A stretch of DNA of 64,000 bases, taken from Paraconiothyrium sp. Pb-2020 (lineage: Eukaryota > Ascomycota > Dothideomycetes > Pleosporales > Didymosphaeriaceae). A program made the translations under genes and the position numbers. Below, one piece after another: positions 43,975 to 57,502 of this stretch (its first letter is position 1; every line of letters begins with the position of its first letter). The notes under the pieces are model-generated. The model worked only from the letters and a program-made list of their open reading frames with translations. It was not told the DNA's origin and searched no databases. Location of the stretch: assembly GCA_022419385.1 (NCBI GenBank), contig JAJUBI010000006.1, positions 4,278,001 to 4,342,000 on the forward strand, given 5' to 3'.

Positions 43975-44257
43975 GTTTTTGGTCGTCGAGAAGGAGGGAA
44001 TCGTTGTGGTGGGGCGGCGCAGTTCGGGCGTGTTGGAGTCGTCGCGAATTTCGCTGCGTGCGAACAGTGTGCCAAGATTTCCTGGGATACGCTAAGGCTA
44101 AACTAGGCGTAGTACATCGGGTATAAACCTTCACTTTCACTACAGCAATCGACAGCTTACATTAGCTTCTCGATTAATTGCCCAAACAGGAAGTTTACAC
44201 ATCACACTCGCAGAAGAATGTCAACATCCTCCCTTGCACAAGTCACCTCACCACACA

Positions 44258-46211
44258 TCAAGTCGGTATTCCCCCCACCATCCCCCTCCAAAACTCGCAC
44301 CTCTCCCCCCGTCCTCCCTCCCACTCCCACGCCCCCACAACCCCAAATTCATTCCCCAACCCCGGTTCCTGAAACTGCGTCACCTCAACGCCAAACTGCG
44401 TAGTAGCCATATACGGCGTCCCACCCGTCGTATTCAAATTCATCATCCGCGCACTCTTTCCATCAGTCCATTTCGGCCAGTGCCCCAATCCAGGCTGCGA
44501 CGACACAGCAGGGTTACCACTCGTGATAAATTTCCCCCAGATCTGGCGGAACGCGCGAGAGAAAGAGGGCGACTGTTGAGCCTGGTTGGGACCGAGGTAC
44601 GCGTATACGTCTTCGAGGTGAGCGGCGAAGGGGACGGAGTATTGGTAGTGGTACGAGGGTTTGGAGGCGCGGAGGTAGGCGGTGCTGAGCCAGTAGGAGG
44701 GGCAGATGAAGGTTGCTTCTGCTACGATGGCCTACAGAAATTAGTCTGATGCTGTGTGGTGCAGTTGTATGGATGGGCGTACGTTAGCGCGTTGGAGGTG
44801 GCCGGTTGCGACCTGGCTCATGGTGATGGTTGTTGCACCGCTGATACCGTTCGTTGCGAACTTGAGCGCGTTTGAGTCGTCTGGCTCGTCTGAGTGGGGA
44901 TACATGGCCAGTATCTGGTCAACGTCTTCATCGCTCAAAAAGGGGTACTTGAGGCGCAGCCATGCCTTTAGCTCTTCCAGACTGCTGATCTTGTCCTGCG
45001 GAACGAAGAGTGCTCCTTCGTTGGCGTTCGAACCAACCAAGATGGCTCTACCGTTCACCTTCCCCCGGAAAAGCGTCTGGCTGGGTCGTTCAGTGATAAA
45101 GGTTCCGTCAGTCACAGGGTCAAATGCCCAGGTACGGTACACCGGTCCGTTGACAGTCACATTGCCATTCGCGTTTTGCAAGGTAACTGAGTCTTTGCTG
45201 CGGAGGCACTCCAGTACTTCTCCTGAAGATCCACATCCAGCTTGAGCAGCAAAGGCGTAGTACTTCTTAGTAGGAACTTCGCCATCGTAATCGTGTTGGC
45301 CGGGTAGGTATGGAGAAGCTGCTATGCCTTGAAACTTCGTTTTCACGTTCGGTGCAAGACTAAGATGCAGCAATGCGCCTGCACCAGCTGATTCTCCAGA
45401 CACCGTGATGCGGTTCTTGTCGCCTCCAAATTTATAGATGTGCTTGTCGATCCATTCGAGCGCAAAGGCAATGTCGAGGAGGCCGGCGTTTGGCACGCCT
45501 TTCGCTCTCACTTCGCTGGAGGAGAGAAAGCCGAATGGACCAAGCTGCAGAAAGTCAGCTGGTCAATCAAGCATCGCGTTGCTACTCAGTACCCTATATT
45601 GGATAGAGACAACTATAAAGCTGTTATTGTTGTCGTTGATCATAGAAGTCATGTCGAACATCTTTCCATCGCCCCATCCGTAGCCTCCCCCATGAATCCA
45701 CATCAATACCGGGAACTTCTTTGAGCTAGCACTAGGGGGCGCATACACATTCAAAAACAAGCAGTCTTCATCACCTGAACTATGGTCAGCGTGAAACAAT
45801 TGTGCGATCCGGTCAGGTCCTCACCCTCTGGCATCGGTGGTGCACCTGCAATAGCGGGATATGACTGAAAGCATACCGATCCGTAGTCGGTAGCATCTTG
45901 AATATTGCGATGTATTTCTGGTGTTTGCGGAGCTTTCCATCGAAGCTCACCATAGGGCGCGGCTGCGTAACGGATCCTGGTGGACATCAGCTGCCTTAAC
46001 ATGTACAAACTAGACTGTGTTCAGCGCACCCTAGCCATGTATCGAGCCCAGTAGAGGAGTCATGGTAACCTTTGTACACAGCGTAATCGAGGTCAACTAG
46101 ATGATCCGGCACTCTTGAAGACTCCGGCCGCTCGACATCGCCCACATCGCCGACACTCACTCCAAATATTGTCTGAGGCAGAAAAGATAGCAGTGTAAGA
46201 TTTCGCCACAT
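44258..46211 (-). CDS. secreted type-B carboxylesterase
   Basis: complement(join(44258..44731, 44783..45544, 45593..45774, 45825..45976, 46030..46211)), 583 residues. Four introns of 48-53 nt with matching phases. The signal peptide is MWRNLTLLSFLPQTIFG. Family landmarks in order: WLGIRYAAAPYGELRW, EDCLFLNVYAP, the oxyanion loop WIHGGGYGWG, the nucleophile elbow VSGESAGAG, the acidic residue in NANEGALF, and the catalytic-His region FAAHLEDVYAYLG. All three triad positions are therefore present. The family hydrolyses carboxylic esters; fungal secreted members include lipases and cholinesterase-like enzymes. The substrate is unknown. The C-terminus is CEFWRGMVGGIPT, with Cys available for a disulfide. 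Confidence 0.9.
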
Positions 46212-48998
46212 GATGTCTATGCACTGAAGCACTGGCAAAAGATTCAGAGTGCAATTAACCCACTAGTTAAATATATGTCTGCAGGACCCCATGCTGTATT
46301 TCAATGTTTTTCGCCCAATAACCCGGTTCATCGGCCGCAACAGGCCAAGCTGTTCTTGCATCGACGCCGATGAGGGCATGTTTAGTGGGCATGTTGGTTC
46401 ACGACTGTCGTTCCAATCAAGCGCATCTCCTTCCTCGCTTGGAGCGTGAGGCTCTCGTTAGTGTTTCCACGTTGAGTTCCAAAAGTCTTTCGGTTTCCGA
46501 CGAAGAAGCCGAAACGACGGAAAAGTTTCCAATACGAAGTAAATGCGAAAAAGCAAGGGCTGTATGAGTGAACAACAATATTTCCGATATCAAGAAATAC
46601 GAAGAACAAAAGTCGCCAGGAAGAATTGTTGATACGCAGCTCAGGTCTGGAGAAGTCGCAGAGCAGATCGGTAGACTGAGAAACAGTAGTCTCGCACAAT
46701 GTGACTAGTGTTCTCATATAACATTGTAGCGGGATGGATAAATCAGCAAACGCTTAGACTGAGAAGATTTACACTGCTTGATATGAGATAGCAACGAATT
46801 CGTGGGTAGATGCGAGGATCTGCCCTTCCTTCGCTATCATCATGGCGTAGCATCTTGTTGCGTCTTCAGTCTGATGCTAATAGTCACAGGTGCCCAATCT
46901 CGTAACGAATGGCTTGCTACTATTAGGTTTGCGTTATTGATATTATTAGTAATAAATCTTCCTGTCTCACTTATTATTAGTTGGCGATCCCAATTACTAG
47001 AGACATATATGCTATAGAACTAAGGCAGGTCTCTTCGTCTTCTGACCTCTAGAATTTATACTAACTATCTAACTACGCTTGCTAGTATAGGTTTAGCATT
47101 AGGAGTTCAACAATGTGCTTAAGGACCTTTGCGCGCGTTTGAGAGAACAAGGACGGTGGACTTAGGAGTGATTCGTACGTCCACATGTCTAAGCGGATTG
47201 ACCCGACGAATCTTCTGAGCGATACACGCTACACACCGATACCACCTCGTCCCCACCCATCGCGACCGGCTCACATACCGATGCGACTCAAGTAAAGCTC
47301 CGGTATTATAGTCCTCGTATGCGTGGAAAGCCCCGCCAGCAAACTCATTGGCGCCCGTGGTCTCGAACACGCCGCGATCTGTGAAGTACTATTTCTTAAA
47401 CCGCCGTCCACGCTGTACGTCGATCCCCTCCTAACCCACTGGACCACCTTCCACGCACCAGCTCCCCATTCATATATGTGAAGTGTACTTAACCTGCACA
47501 TCTCGCGCGCCACCTCAGCGAACCAATAAGCAGCGCCCACAGCGCCGTCCCTGCATGCATGCATATGTTGCGAAAGGAGTATCGCAACGCAACATGGAAG
47601 CATCCCTCATCCAGCACCACAGCACACCGCAGCGCAACCGATCGGCCCCTTCGGCTGTGTCAAAGCCATCCACCTGTCGTGCCACCCAAACCACCCCTCC
47701 CAGCGCCACCACCTCGCACGACGCTCGCACAGCCCCACCCCCCTCCCACACAGACCGCATGTTCGCGCCACACACCCAAGCCTTCCCCGAAACGCCCGAG
47801 ATCAGTGTCTGAACGTCATGAGCGCCGCCCTCGCTTCCAGCGATCAACGCCCATGCTGTACGCCGCAGAATGCTCGAGTCGCACCACGCCGCAAGCCATC
47901 CGCCTGTGATCACCGTCGCTTGAGGCCCGGCTGCGACACAGGTAACGCGAGCAAGGCCCAGAGAAGCGGATATTCTCCGAAGCCGTTTGTGAGACGTCGC
48001 GTCATGACGAAATTGTGACCCGGTTCTGCTCGCTGCCGCTGTGGTCCTTTTCTGGTGGCCAGAGAATTTCGTGGAAGGCTGTCAAAGCCGCCCCGGGTCT
48101 TCGGTATGTTCTTTGGGGGGAGATTGCGTGCGACGATGGAGCGGAGTGAGGTGAGGCTGGAGGTGATACCAGAAAGGCGGTGAGGTTGGGTGCATGTTGG
48201 TATCTAGGATATCGTCGGGTTAATTGCTGATGTGGTGGAGTGTTGCTCATCATTGGATGAGCAGTCGAGCTTGCAGTGGGCGTGGTCTTCGATGTTCGAT
48301 GCCTATGGATCACGGTCAGATGCGGTCGCAGTTAAATTGGTCTGCTGCTGACAGCAGACATGATAGCGTAACGATAGTGCGGCAAGCGAAGACGTTGAGT
48401 TGACACAGCCTTGATGGGTCACTGCATGACCGTAAAACAGACGCGACGATCGTAGCTGGCATAGAGCGAGGTATTGGACGACCGTCTGTTAAAAATTAGA
48501 TTGCGTTCATTCTAGTCCCTTCCAAGTGCCTTCAAACCATGGCGGCTATCTGCCACGACACAAACGCAACCAACACCATCGCTACATGCCCGAAATAATC
48601 AAGAACCGTGGTGGAATCTCCACAAATAGAAAGTACAAAAGATGCTGATCACGGAAGTGAGACAGCGTGGTATGTAAACAGACGGAACCGGGGGATATCT
48701 TGCTGCCGTGCTCTCGTGACCCATGCAGAAGAGAATTTAGCGCAGATGAAGTAATGGGGGTGAAATGGTTTCTTTGGGAATCGAACATAATCTTTTTGAG
48801 CGAAAGACAGACTCAGACCAGTCGGAAAAGGCAAGGAGATGAATCGAGGAGATGATGCAAGTCAGACGATAACAATTCGATACTGTTACATGAACGAAGA
48901 ATTTGAATAACCAGAGCCGAGCGCAATCGGGTAATGCCGGCTCAGATGGCCGCTTGTTGCTCCAACGGACTAACGGGGGGAGTATGTAGAGCGCCAGG
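46212..48998. other. 2.8-kb gene-poor stretch
   Basis: No supported gene. About 46890-47110 is distinctly AT-rich compared with its surroundings and looks like a decayed repeat relic, but no terminal repeats or coding motif can be shown. Frames at 47.5-47.9 kb overlap on both strands and are chance. Confidence 0.5.
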
Positions 48999-51074
48999 CT
49001 ATGGGCTTCTGCTGACCCTCCAGGACAAGCAAGCCATATCGCAAACGCGAGCAATGACCTGTTGAGTCCCGGATCGGCACTCATGGCTGATGAAGGACAT
49101 TGCAACGGTGAGTTTGTTGACGTCGTTTTCTGGATCATGCGTGTGGATTTGGGCGACTGCATCGGGAAAGCCACGGACACGGTTGCCGATTTGTCGTGCC
49201 AGAGCAATGGAATAGATAGCATCGCGGACCTCGCGCGCTTTGAGAACATTTCGCATCCTGGTAAGCGCTACTTCGGCAGTTCCATCGGCCACAGCCTCAA
49301 CGTTGGCATGGACTACGAATTCACCAAGCGAATCCCAGAAAACAAACTTATCGTTTTCCTCCTCGGAAAGCCCACCGGGATACGAAAGCTGACGCAGTGG
49401 ATTCACCTCCAGGGTCTGATTAGTCAAAAGGGCCTCTAGAATATCAAATCGAGCTCGCGCCTCCCTTAATGATAAATCGTCATGTTCGCCGTTCGGGACG
49501 TTGTCGTTGGCGCTGTTTGATGGTATCCGGCACGTGCCCAGCAGGTGCCAGATAAGGCGAGCTTCTTGGCTAAACACCTGGCTCACGTCCGCGGCGCCAG
49601 TCTTGATCTTGACTGTTTCGACGAAGAAGATCGCTTCCTCATGGAGGCTCTGGTCGCTGAAAACCCGACTTATGCCATTGTTGTTCGTAGAGAACCAGTT
49701 CGTCTCCAACATCGAATCAAGTCCTAGGCAGTAGTCCTTGCTAAACATGTAAGAGAACTCTTCATCAAGCTCGTGAGGAAACCCTCCAAGGCGCGGGGGA
49801 ACCTCTGGTGGGTTGTATCCACAGATAGAAAATATCTCTTCGATCCGTAGGGGTCGCCCTGGCGGATTGTCAGTACACATGCCCGGAATGAAGCGCGACA
49901 TGCCGAACGCGCTGAGAGTCTTACCTTTGAGAATTGGTGCTTCCGGGGGAGCAGACGAGTAGGGACTGCCTCGGAGGCCAGCTTGCAGCGCATGCGCGCC
50001 GTTGTAGGGCGGCTGTCCATTCATCGCAGGGTCAGTGGCAGCGAGCGCGGGGTCGATGGCAGGGTTGTTGAAGTTGTCGTGATGGGAGGGCGTTGAGCTG
50101 GCCGTCGAAGCAGCGGGTGCGTAGCCGACGGTAGATGCGGGAGCGTAACCCTGGGGCACCTGCGGACTGTATTGCGAAGATGCGGAGGCCGGTGGGGAGG
50201 TGGCAGGTACGGAGGGCTGGTGCTGGGTCGAGTTGGGAGCGGGTTGGAGATTCGCAGGCCCGGGTTGTTGCTTGAAGATGGGGTCGTAGCCCATGCACTC
50301 GCGCTTGCTTTTCTGGCAGTTGCGGCACACAGGGTGGGCTTCGTCACACTGTAGTCGCACCGTTAGCTCGAATGCGCGAAGAGGTGAGGTCGGATTAGAG
50401 GAGCGAAATAGTTTGGATCGCTCGCTTCATGGTGGCTCGGTTATAGACGACACGGCGGTCTCGAGGGTGCGTGCCCGCACCTCCTACACGCTTCACGCGC
50501 ACCGCGGCGCGTCTTGGATGGCGCACCATTGCGCTTCATGTCACTGCACACGTACCTTTATTCTGCGCTTGCGACACGTCAGGCAGCCCGTCTTGGTGCG
50601 CCGCTTGATCTCCTTCTTATGACGCCCGCCCGACAGTATCCTCTGCTCTCCGGGCTGCGGCGGCAGCTGGTAGCGCATGGCGAGATGCTGCGAGCCCATG
50701 GGCATGGGCTGGCCGGGCGGCGGGTGGCCTGGGTGCGCGTAGTACTGCGGCATTCCGTGCTGCTGCGGCGGGAGCGGCGAGCCCATGGGCTGGCCCGGCT
50801 GCTGATGCTGCTGGGGCAGCTGCTGCTGGCCATCGACACGTATGGGCGGCAGGTTGAGCGGCGGCAGATTCATGTTGGCGCCCTGGGGCGAGCGGTAGGG
50901 CTCCGCGCCGGGCTGGCCTTGGGGCGGGGGGTAGGTGTAGGCGGGCATCTGTGGTGAAGGATAGGAATGGCCGGGCGACGGGTAGGATGGATTTTGTCGG
51001 GCGTGATGGTCCTGCATGTTATTGGCCATGTGGGCGTGCGAGGGCGCCTGCGGGTAAGGCTGTGGAAAGGACAT
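48999..51074 (-). CDS. Zn2Cys6 transcription factor (Moc3-like)
   Basis: complement(join(48999..50348, 50556..51074)), 622 residues. The 207-nt intron (GTACGT donor, CTAACG, CTACAG end) splits the zinc cluster; joined, it reads CLTCRKRRIK then CDEAHPVCRNCQKSKREC, giving the Cys pattern C-x2-C-x6-C-x5-C-x2-C-x6-C around residues 164-190. The first 150 residues are Pro/Gln-rich. After the cluster come the low-complexity linker and then a helical region with the fungal TF middle-homology character (LIWHLLGTCRIPSN, EARARFDILEALL). A zinc cluster this far from the N-terminus with YDPIF after it is typical of a conserved ascomycete regulator group that includes Moc3 of fission yeast; I assign that only loosely. 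Nuclear, DNA-binding; targets unknown. Confidence 0.85.
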
Positions 51075-54000
51075 CGAAGTCCCACCGCTTCAGGGCAGGC
51101 ACGACCCTGCGAAGCTGTGCTGCCTCTGCGAAGGGCACAGCTCAAGCGAGAGTTAAGACTTCGGACGCCAACAGACGAGGCGTGATGGATTTGGCGAATC
51201 GAGCTAGGAGGCGAGGCCAGGGGGGTGCCTCGGTTGCGCGCCGGCTGCTGCAGGTGCTGTAGCACTGCGCGAGGAGGCGTGGGCCGTGAAGGTTGGATGG
51301 CGAGAGCTGGGGTAGCGAGCGGAAGGGGAGCGAGGGCGCGCGTGAGAGGACAAGCGCAGCAGCAGCGAGGCCTACACACTACCTATCTCTCGCGCAGGGG
51401 AGTGAGGTGCCGTGGCGGTGCGCGAAAATGTGTGCTGCCGCCGCGGGCCAACTTAGGCTACTGGGATGCCCTTATGTCGCTCGCTCGCTCGCTACGCCTA
51501 GCAGGCTGGGTTGGCTGGGTGCTCGGGCGTTCTGTCGCGGCGCGCTGGCTGCACCGTCCCGGGGGCTTTCAGATCCAGGGCAGATCCAGATGCGGTGGGT
51601 GCTGTGAATGGAAGCGCGAGGACAAACAGCAGCAGACGCAGAAATTACCTGCTGCCACCGTTGCGCTAGTGCCCTTCTGCACCCGTCACGTGCCCACGGC
51701 CCAGATGGACGTGGACCCAGTCGCCCACCTCTAACCACACCGTCCGCATCCTTTGGGAGGACCAACACAACCCGGGACAGGCTAATGCTCTCGTCTCGCC
51801 CTGGACCCCGGCCGCCGTCGACTCTTCGCGACGCTGAGAGCCCGCGTCCATCATGCTGCATTCGCTGGCAGTCCCGGGCGAGTGTCTGCGTGCATGCAGC
51901 GCGCCTCCCTAGCCCTTCAGCTCACCTCCGATGTGCCTGGAGCTGCTATACCGGTCCTGCCCTCGTGCGTCTCACGCCGGACACACCTCTTTCCACCTGT
52001 CCCCAGACGCTGGGCGCGGAGCGGCAACACTACGCTACGCTTCGCTTCCTGGGCGCGCCCATCGATGTCTCGGAACACATTTACCTCTTTAGTCGTGTCT
52101 GGATCCGTTCCCAGAGCGCACAGCAACGGTAGAGTGATCAGGCGCTTCGCAATCGCATATGTCGGCCCGGCCATCCTGCGTGGTGGGACTTGGGAAGTAC
52201 CGACGCCGTGCTGGGACGCGCTGACAAGGCGTGTAAATTTCCGCTTGCGCATGCCATTTACCCGTCGATGCCACTTCTGGAAGCCAGCTTCATCGATTAG
52301 TTGCGTGAGAATCAGTATCAGTGAGCCGGCGCATGCCATCGGACCAAGCGTTGCGTTTTCAAGGCGACTTATCAGGCTGAGCGTTCGAGACAGCAGCCTG
52401 TGTGACAAAACCAATGCAGCGTCCGGCCGCCGCGCCTGTTGCCTGATGGCCATGTGCGACATTCACTCTGCAGCAGAGAGAATTGCCTGGAACTCGCTCA
52501 GCCGGCGGCACAAGGGAGATACGGCGTGAGTGTATGCATGCATGGGAAACCGGCCACCTTCGCCGTCTCTTGCGCACGAAAGGCGCCTAATCGATACATG
52601 CAGTACTGGAATCCAGCTGCAGGGGCTCAGCACGTACGTGTCGATCTGCGGGCTTGACGTCCTCTGGCCTACGGTGACAGCCCATCGGCGCGGAAGGCGT
52701 TGTGATTCTCCGCCTCTGTACCACTGCAACAGCCTGATGAGCAATCTATACAACATCCGTTATAGCTCTGAACGTCGATAGAGCGCATGTACCTGCCAGG
52801 ACACCCTTGCTTGCACACGCGAATCTTGGAGGCACCGAAGCGTTCTGGAAGCAACTCGGGGCCAAGACCACCCATCTCGACCTGCCGTCGCTCTTCTGAA
52901 GCCACGTTGTGCGCGCAGATTAACACTCAGAGTTTTCTGCAATTTGTGCTATGCCTAGTTCCCTCACCGTGAAGCATGTTGCAACACAACAATCTGGGTC
53001 AGGGCTGGGCCCATTGCCGCGACGGTTGTCTCGTCATCATCACACGAGCTCACACCTAGAAGGTATGCCTGTTGCATGGAAGAGCCTCGCAACTAGTGCA
53101 CGCCGTAAATACAAAGGCTCCTCGGCATGACCCACTCTGGATGGCACCCGCCAGCCGCTCGCCTGACCGTTGCTACCCGCGTGGATCGTGACGGTCATCG
53201 GCAGGGTCGCGAGACATGCTCACTCATCATGCATGACACACTCCGGAGAGATCCTAACGCAATCACGAGCGTTGTGGCGGAGGCTCAAAGATCCCTCTGC
53301 ACATCTACGAAAGCATTGCCCAATCGGCTACATCAGCTACATTTTGCTTTTTCGCAGTACTCTCGCGAAAACCGTGGATCCCTGCTGGGCGCCCAGCTGA
53401 GCATCGATGGCCTCAGGACAGACATTTGATTGTAGCAACTTGGACCTGAGCTCGTGCGAGGGTACCTACCTTTGGTACTTGCGTCCTTTGCATACGTCGT
53501 CAACCCATCCCAACTGCTCACAATTCCGGGGTAACCGAAAGTATGCGCCATAGCGATTTTCACATGCGCTCTCTCTGTCGCTCCGGTCATGAAAGTGCTC
53601 AGGCAAGCTATCCGCTCCCGTCCCGCTCCCTTACTACAGACCAGGCAATCCTAGTGGACGCACACAGCAAAGCGAACTACGAGACATAAGACACTAACAG
53701 CTTACCACAAGCGTCCGTACCAGAACGTCAGGACACAGCCTTCTCGACACACGTCATTTCGTATTGTTACTCGCTCCTTCTCGTCTAGGAAGTGCGGGTC
53801 GAATGGGGAAGGAGCAAAATCGAAATCCCTCAAGCGATTCTTCGCATGGCGACCTCGTTGCATGATCGCAAAGATCCGTCAACAAACTATACCAGCTTCC
53901 AGCCGTGCTCGTGTAGCTGACCCCTGACCACTGCATATGAACCGTTCGCCTCTGATTGAGATCGGTCAGCAAAGCGAACGTCTATACTCGAAACTGTACA

Positions 54001-56636
54001 TCACATTGTCCACGTGGAGAAACCGTATCACCCAGGCGTCATGCCAGCCCGACAGGAACCGAAGGCTTAGCCAAGGAGTCCAACCCAACGCATGTAGCTC
54101 AACCAGTAACGAACGACGTAAGTAAGACGATATTATTATCGTGGAAATCCTGGCGGAACGGGACAATAGCACTTGTTACGAGGGTTTTCATACAATCTGC
54201 GCAACTGTGAGGGCTGATGACCTGACTGTCAGACTCTAGCTTCGTTGGACCGGGGCAATTGACCATAGCCAAGTATCTATCACTGACAGAAAAACATCGT
54301 CAAAGGCTGACACCACGATCAACCCAGAACAGGATTTCCAACACTCCTTCGAGCACTATCGTCTTCTTTATTCGTCGCAACTTCTGCCTGCTGTGAAGGC
54401 AATGTGCTGCCTAGGCTAACCAACTATTAACGCCAGACCCGTCGACCAATAATTATAGGGACGTATTGTCCTTATCTGTCCTCGCGTAGTTGATTTGACA
54501 TCGGATCAAACGGTGCCTTTCGATATCTATATGCTCGACCCACAACATGTTAACGGCAGTCTGCTAGTGTATTGGTTATCCTTACGGTCCCAGAAAACTT
54601 GTTAACGTATGTCTTGCTGCCGAAACCTACACTCGCAAGGCGCCCAAGTTATGACTCCCTATCGAGCTTCTTGAGATGATACGACTGACCAAACGACATG
54701 TTTAGTCGTCATGACCATTGATCATCGCAAGGTGAACCGCCTCCAGCCCACAAAGTCGAGGACAGCACTCATGTTCACATCCTACAACAATTCCGCCTTC
54801 TATTCGCCGGGAGAGCCATCCGCTCGGACAAAAGCAGCCTTGCCTTTGCATGTTGGTTGCCGTGGATTGGCTCGCAGGCGGACTTACACCAACAAACCGT
54901 ACAAAACTAGGCCTAAATGTTACCACCTCTATTCCTCCCGTTGTGCTTAGGAATAGCACTCTCCGTAGACGTCAAATCTTCCTGGAACAAAAAGCCCTCC
55001 TAGTGACTTGCGGGCAATATATTCCTCCCGCCATGCAAAATCACGTACTGCAGCTCTGGTAGCACAGCTCCACTCCCCTCATGACGTAATACCTACCTCA
55101 ATCACTATGCAATTCAGCTCCCTACACTACTTCCACTCTCCAGACCATCACCCCATGTGTCACATACCTCCAACTTCAGATCATCCATCTCCACTACTCT
55201 CACCCAACCACACACCCCGCTGATCACCACCACCTGCACCCGCGCTTACCGCCGTCGCACCCTCCAACACGCTGACTACCCACGGTGTACACGTGGATCG
55301 GAGCGTGGTCGGTAATCACAGGGATCGCGGCGTATTACCAGGATCGCGCCAACGTGGATCGCTAGAGCGTGGCGGAGGGCAAGCGAGCGAGCACGCACGC
55401 GCGTCTGCGGGCGCCTAACTTGAGCCTTGCAGGTCTTTGCAAGGTGACGAGGGAAGATGTATTGTAGGGGAGGGGAGGGTATGGATGCGCGGATGAGGGG
55501 GATAGCAGAGGAGGTTGGGTGTGGAGGGGGAGGTGGGCATTGGCGTGTTTTTATTTGTTTTACGATTACTTTCCGAGAATATACCTTGGTAGGGACGACT
55601 GGTGCTAGTACACCGTACTCAGCGACGTGTCGATGTCTTGTTTAATGGACTCTACAACGGGATGATTCGCACAGAACATAATACTCTACTAAGCCTATGA
55701 TAATCAGCGAACCACCGCATACCTTTCCATCTTCTCAAGCAACATCAACCCATGCGACTACGCTTTTCTCAGCTATAACCGCCAGCCATGAAGCAAGGCC
55801 TGCTGCCAGTATGAAGTCCAAGACTCCTTACACACGAACGTAATATATCACCCAAGTCTCACTCCCCATCCACCCCGTACCACCCCGCGCGTGATCCAAA
55901 CAGCAACACCCTCCTCCTCGCTCCATCGATACTATTCCCTTCTTACTCCAATTAGTAACCCTCCCACTGTCCCCCTCTTCGTGTTCCCCCGCACCCTCTC
56001 CATACGACGCCTCAAACTATTCCACCCATCACTTGTCGCCAAACAACCCTCACGCAGAACAACCCGCACACCTGTCTCAAATCCACTTCCTATAACTCCC
56101 CAGCTCCAACACCGCAGCCTACTCTGTATAATGCAAACATGAGCCCGCGCATTGCGCACTCATCTACCCTACCTTACACGCGTCTATGCTACAGGGCGGT
56201 GTCAGACCTGCCCTCGCGTCTGCCAACGATCCCCATCTGCCCGAGGCGCAGCTGGTGTACGCAAGATGCCGGTGTTTACGCTTAGCTTTTCTGGCGTGAG
56301 CGTTTCCTTGGTGGTGTGATATTATCGAGAGATGAGAGACGGGAGCGTGTCCATGCTGAGCTATTGTTGTCTTGCATGGCTTCGGTGAGAACGGGTGCTG
56401 GGAGAGGTAGACGAGCAGGTTTATAGAGGAATTTGAGGCTGAGGGAGTTGATGCGGGGGATACCGTCAGGGATGATGCTGTTGTGATATGCTACATACTG
56501 TGGAGCTGTCGCGCCTGAACTGTGTGCGCAAGAATATGTCTTAGGCTTGCGCGTAGAACCGAGCACCGGATGATGGCTGCTCGACGTCCTTTCCTTCTTC
56601 TCTAAGGATGTGAACTGTGAAGTCCCTTCGATACCC
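51075..56636. other. 5.6-kb gene-poor stretch
   Basis: No supported gene on either strand. 51.1-52.5 kb is GC-rich and includes the promoter and probably a long leader of the Zn2Cys6 gene; frames up to 215 codons there lack motifs. About 54460-54640 on the minus strand has a weak Copia RNase H-like relic. 55.2-56.3 kb shows nothing. Confidence 0.5.
54460..54640 (-). mobile_element. possible Copia retrotransposon relic
   Basis: The minus strand contains VEHIDIERHRLIR, resembling the RTKHIDIxYHxIR end of Copia-type RNase H domains, preceded in another frame by KDNQ, as in the DNQ motif of the same domain. Frames are broken and stops are present. Weak evidence; a relic only. Confidence 0.35.
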
Positions 56637-57502
56637 TTACGGCAACCCCCGCCCCGAATTCACCGCATTAGCAACCTGGCTCGTCCCCGGCCTGTTCTCT
56701 GCATACCGCTCGTAGCTATCCAGATACAACTGGTCGTCGCTCGTCGTCGCCCTCACGCTCGGCTCCCCCTCGATAGCATCCACCCACGCCTTCCACCTGC
56801 TCCCCTCCTCGGGCTCAGGCCACCCCCGGTACGGCCCAAGCACTTTCTTCAACCGCACCACCCACGGCGCGATCTGCACGTCGACGAACCCGAAATCCTG
56901 GCCTAGGAAAAACGGACCCGTGGGATCCGCAGCGTCGACTAGTTTTCCGATCTCCTCGCGCAGCTCCGTAGCGTGCTTGACCTGCTCCTGTGGATCCTGC
57001 GCTTGGATGAGGCGGTAGAAGCCTGGCACGATGTGGCGGTTTACATGGTCGGTCCAGAGGCGGCACGTAGCGCGTGTCTGTGGGTTGGGAGGCAGTATGG
57101 CAGGGCCGGACTGCAGGTCTTCGAGGTACTCCATGATGACTGTGGATTCATGGGTGGACCATGTTGGGCCGTGGCGGATGGCGGGGACGAGGCCGCGGGG
57201 GTTGACGTCTAGGAGGGATTGCGGTTTCTTGTAGGGGTCTACTTCGATGTATTGGTAGGGCATCTTCTTGTGCTCGAGGGAGATCCAGACGCGTTGGACG
57301 AAGGGACTGTGGGGGGTTAGGGAGTGACGTCACATGATGTGTTGAAGCTGGAGAAAGGAGTCAGAGAGCTTACCAGAAGCAGCTGCCGTATAATTTGAGG
57401 TCATCTTCTTTGGAGTGGTTCTTGACAGTGACAAGGGCGTTGCCGGTCGCTTTTTTTGGTATGTCTTCTTCGCGGGATCACCACCTGGTTGGTGTCAGCC
57501 AT
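56637..57502 (-). CDS. omega-like glutathione S-transferase
   Basis: Body complement(join(56637..57306, 57374..57502)) with a 67-nt intron (GTAAGC donor, CACAG end). The thioredoxin-fold domain has LKLYGSCFCPFVQRVWISLEH-like sequence (YGSCFCPFVQRV), with a CPF active site as in omega-class GSTs, then VNPRGLVPAIRHG and the glutathione-contact ESTVIMEYLED. The C-terminal helical domain includes LWTDHVNRHIVP and FGFVDVQIAPWV. The family conjugates or reduces with glutathione; Cys in the active site favours thiol transfer. The start is unresolved: the ATG at 57502 gives MADTNQ, which suits the family, but that frame differs from the body frame; a 7-A tract at 57451-57457 lies at the change. Either a frameshift or an unseen upstream exon. 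Confidence 0.75.

Noticed and set aside
51882..52529. 215-codon plus frame with a 181-codon minus frame opposite
   Set aside because: GC-rich sequence leaves both strands open; no domain or conserved motif is seen.
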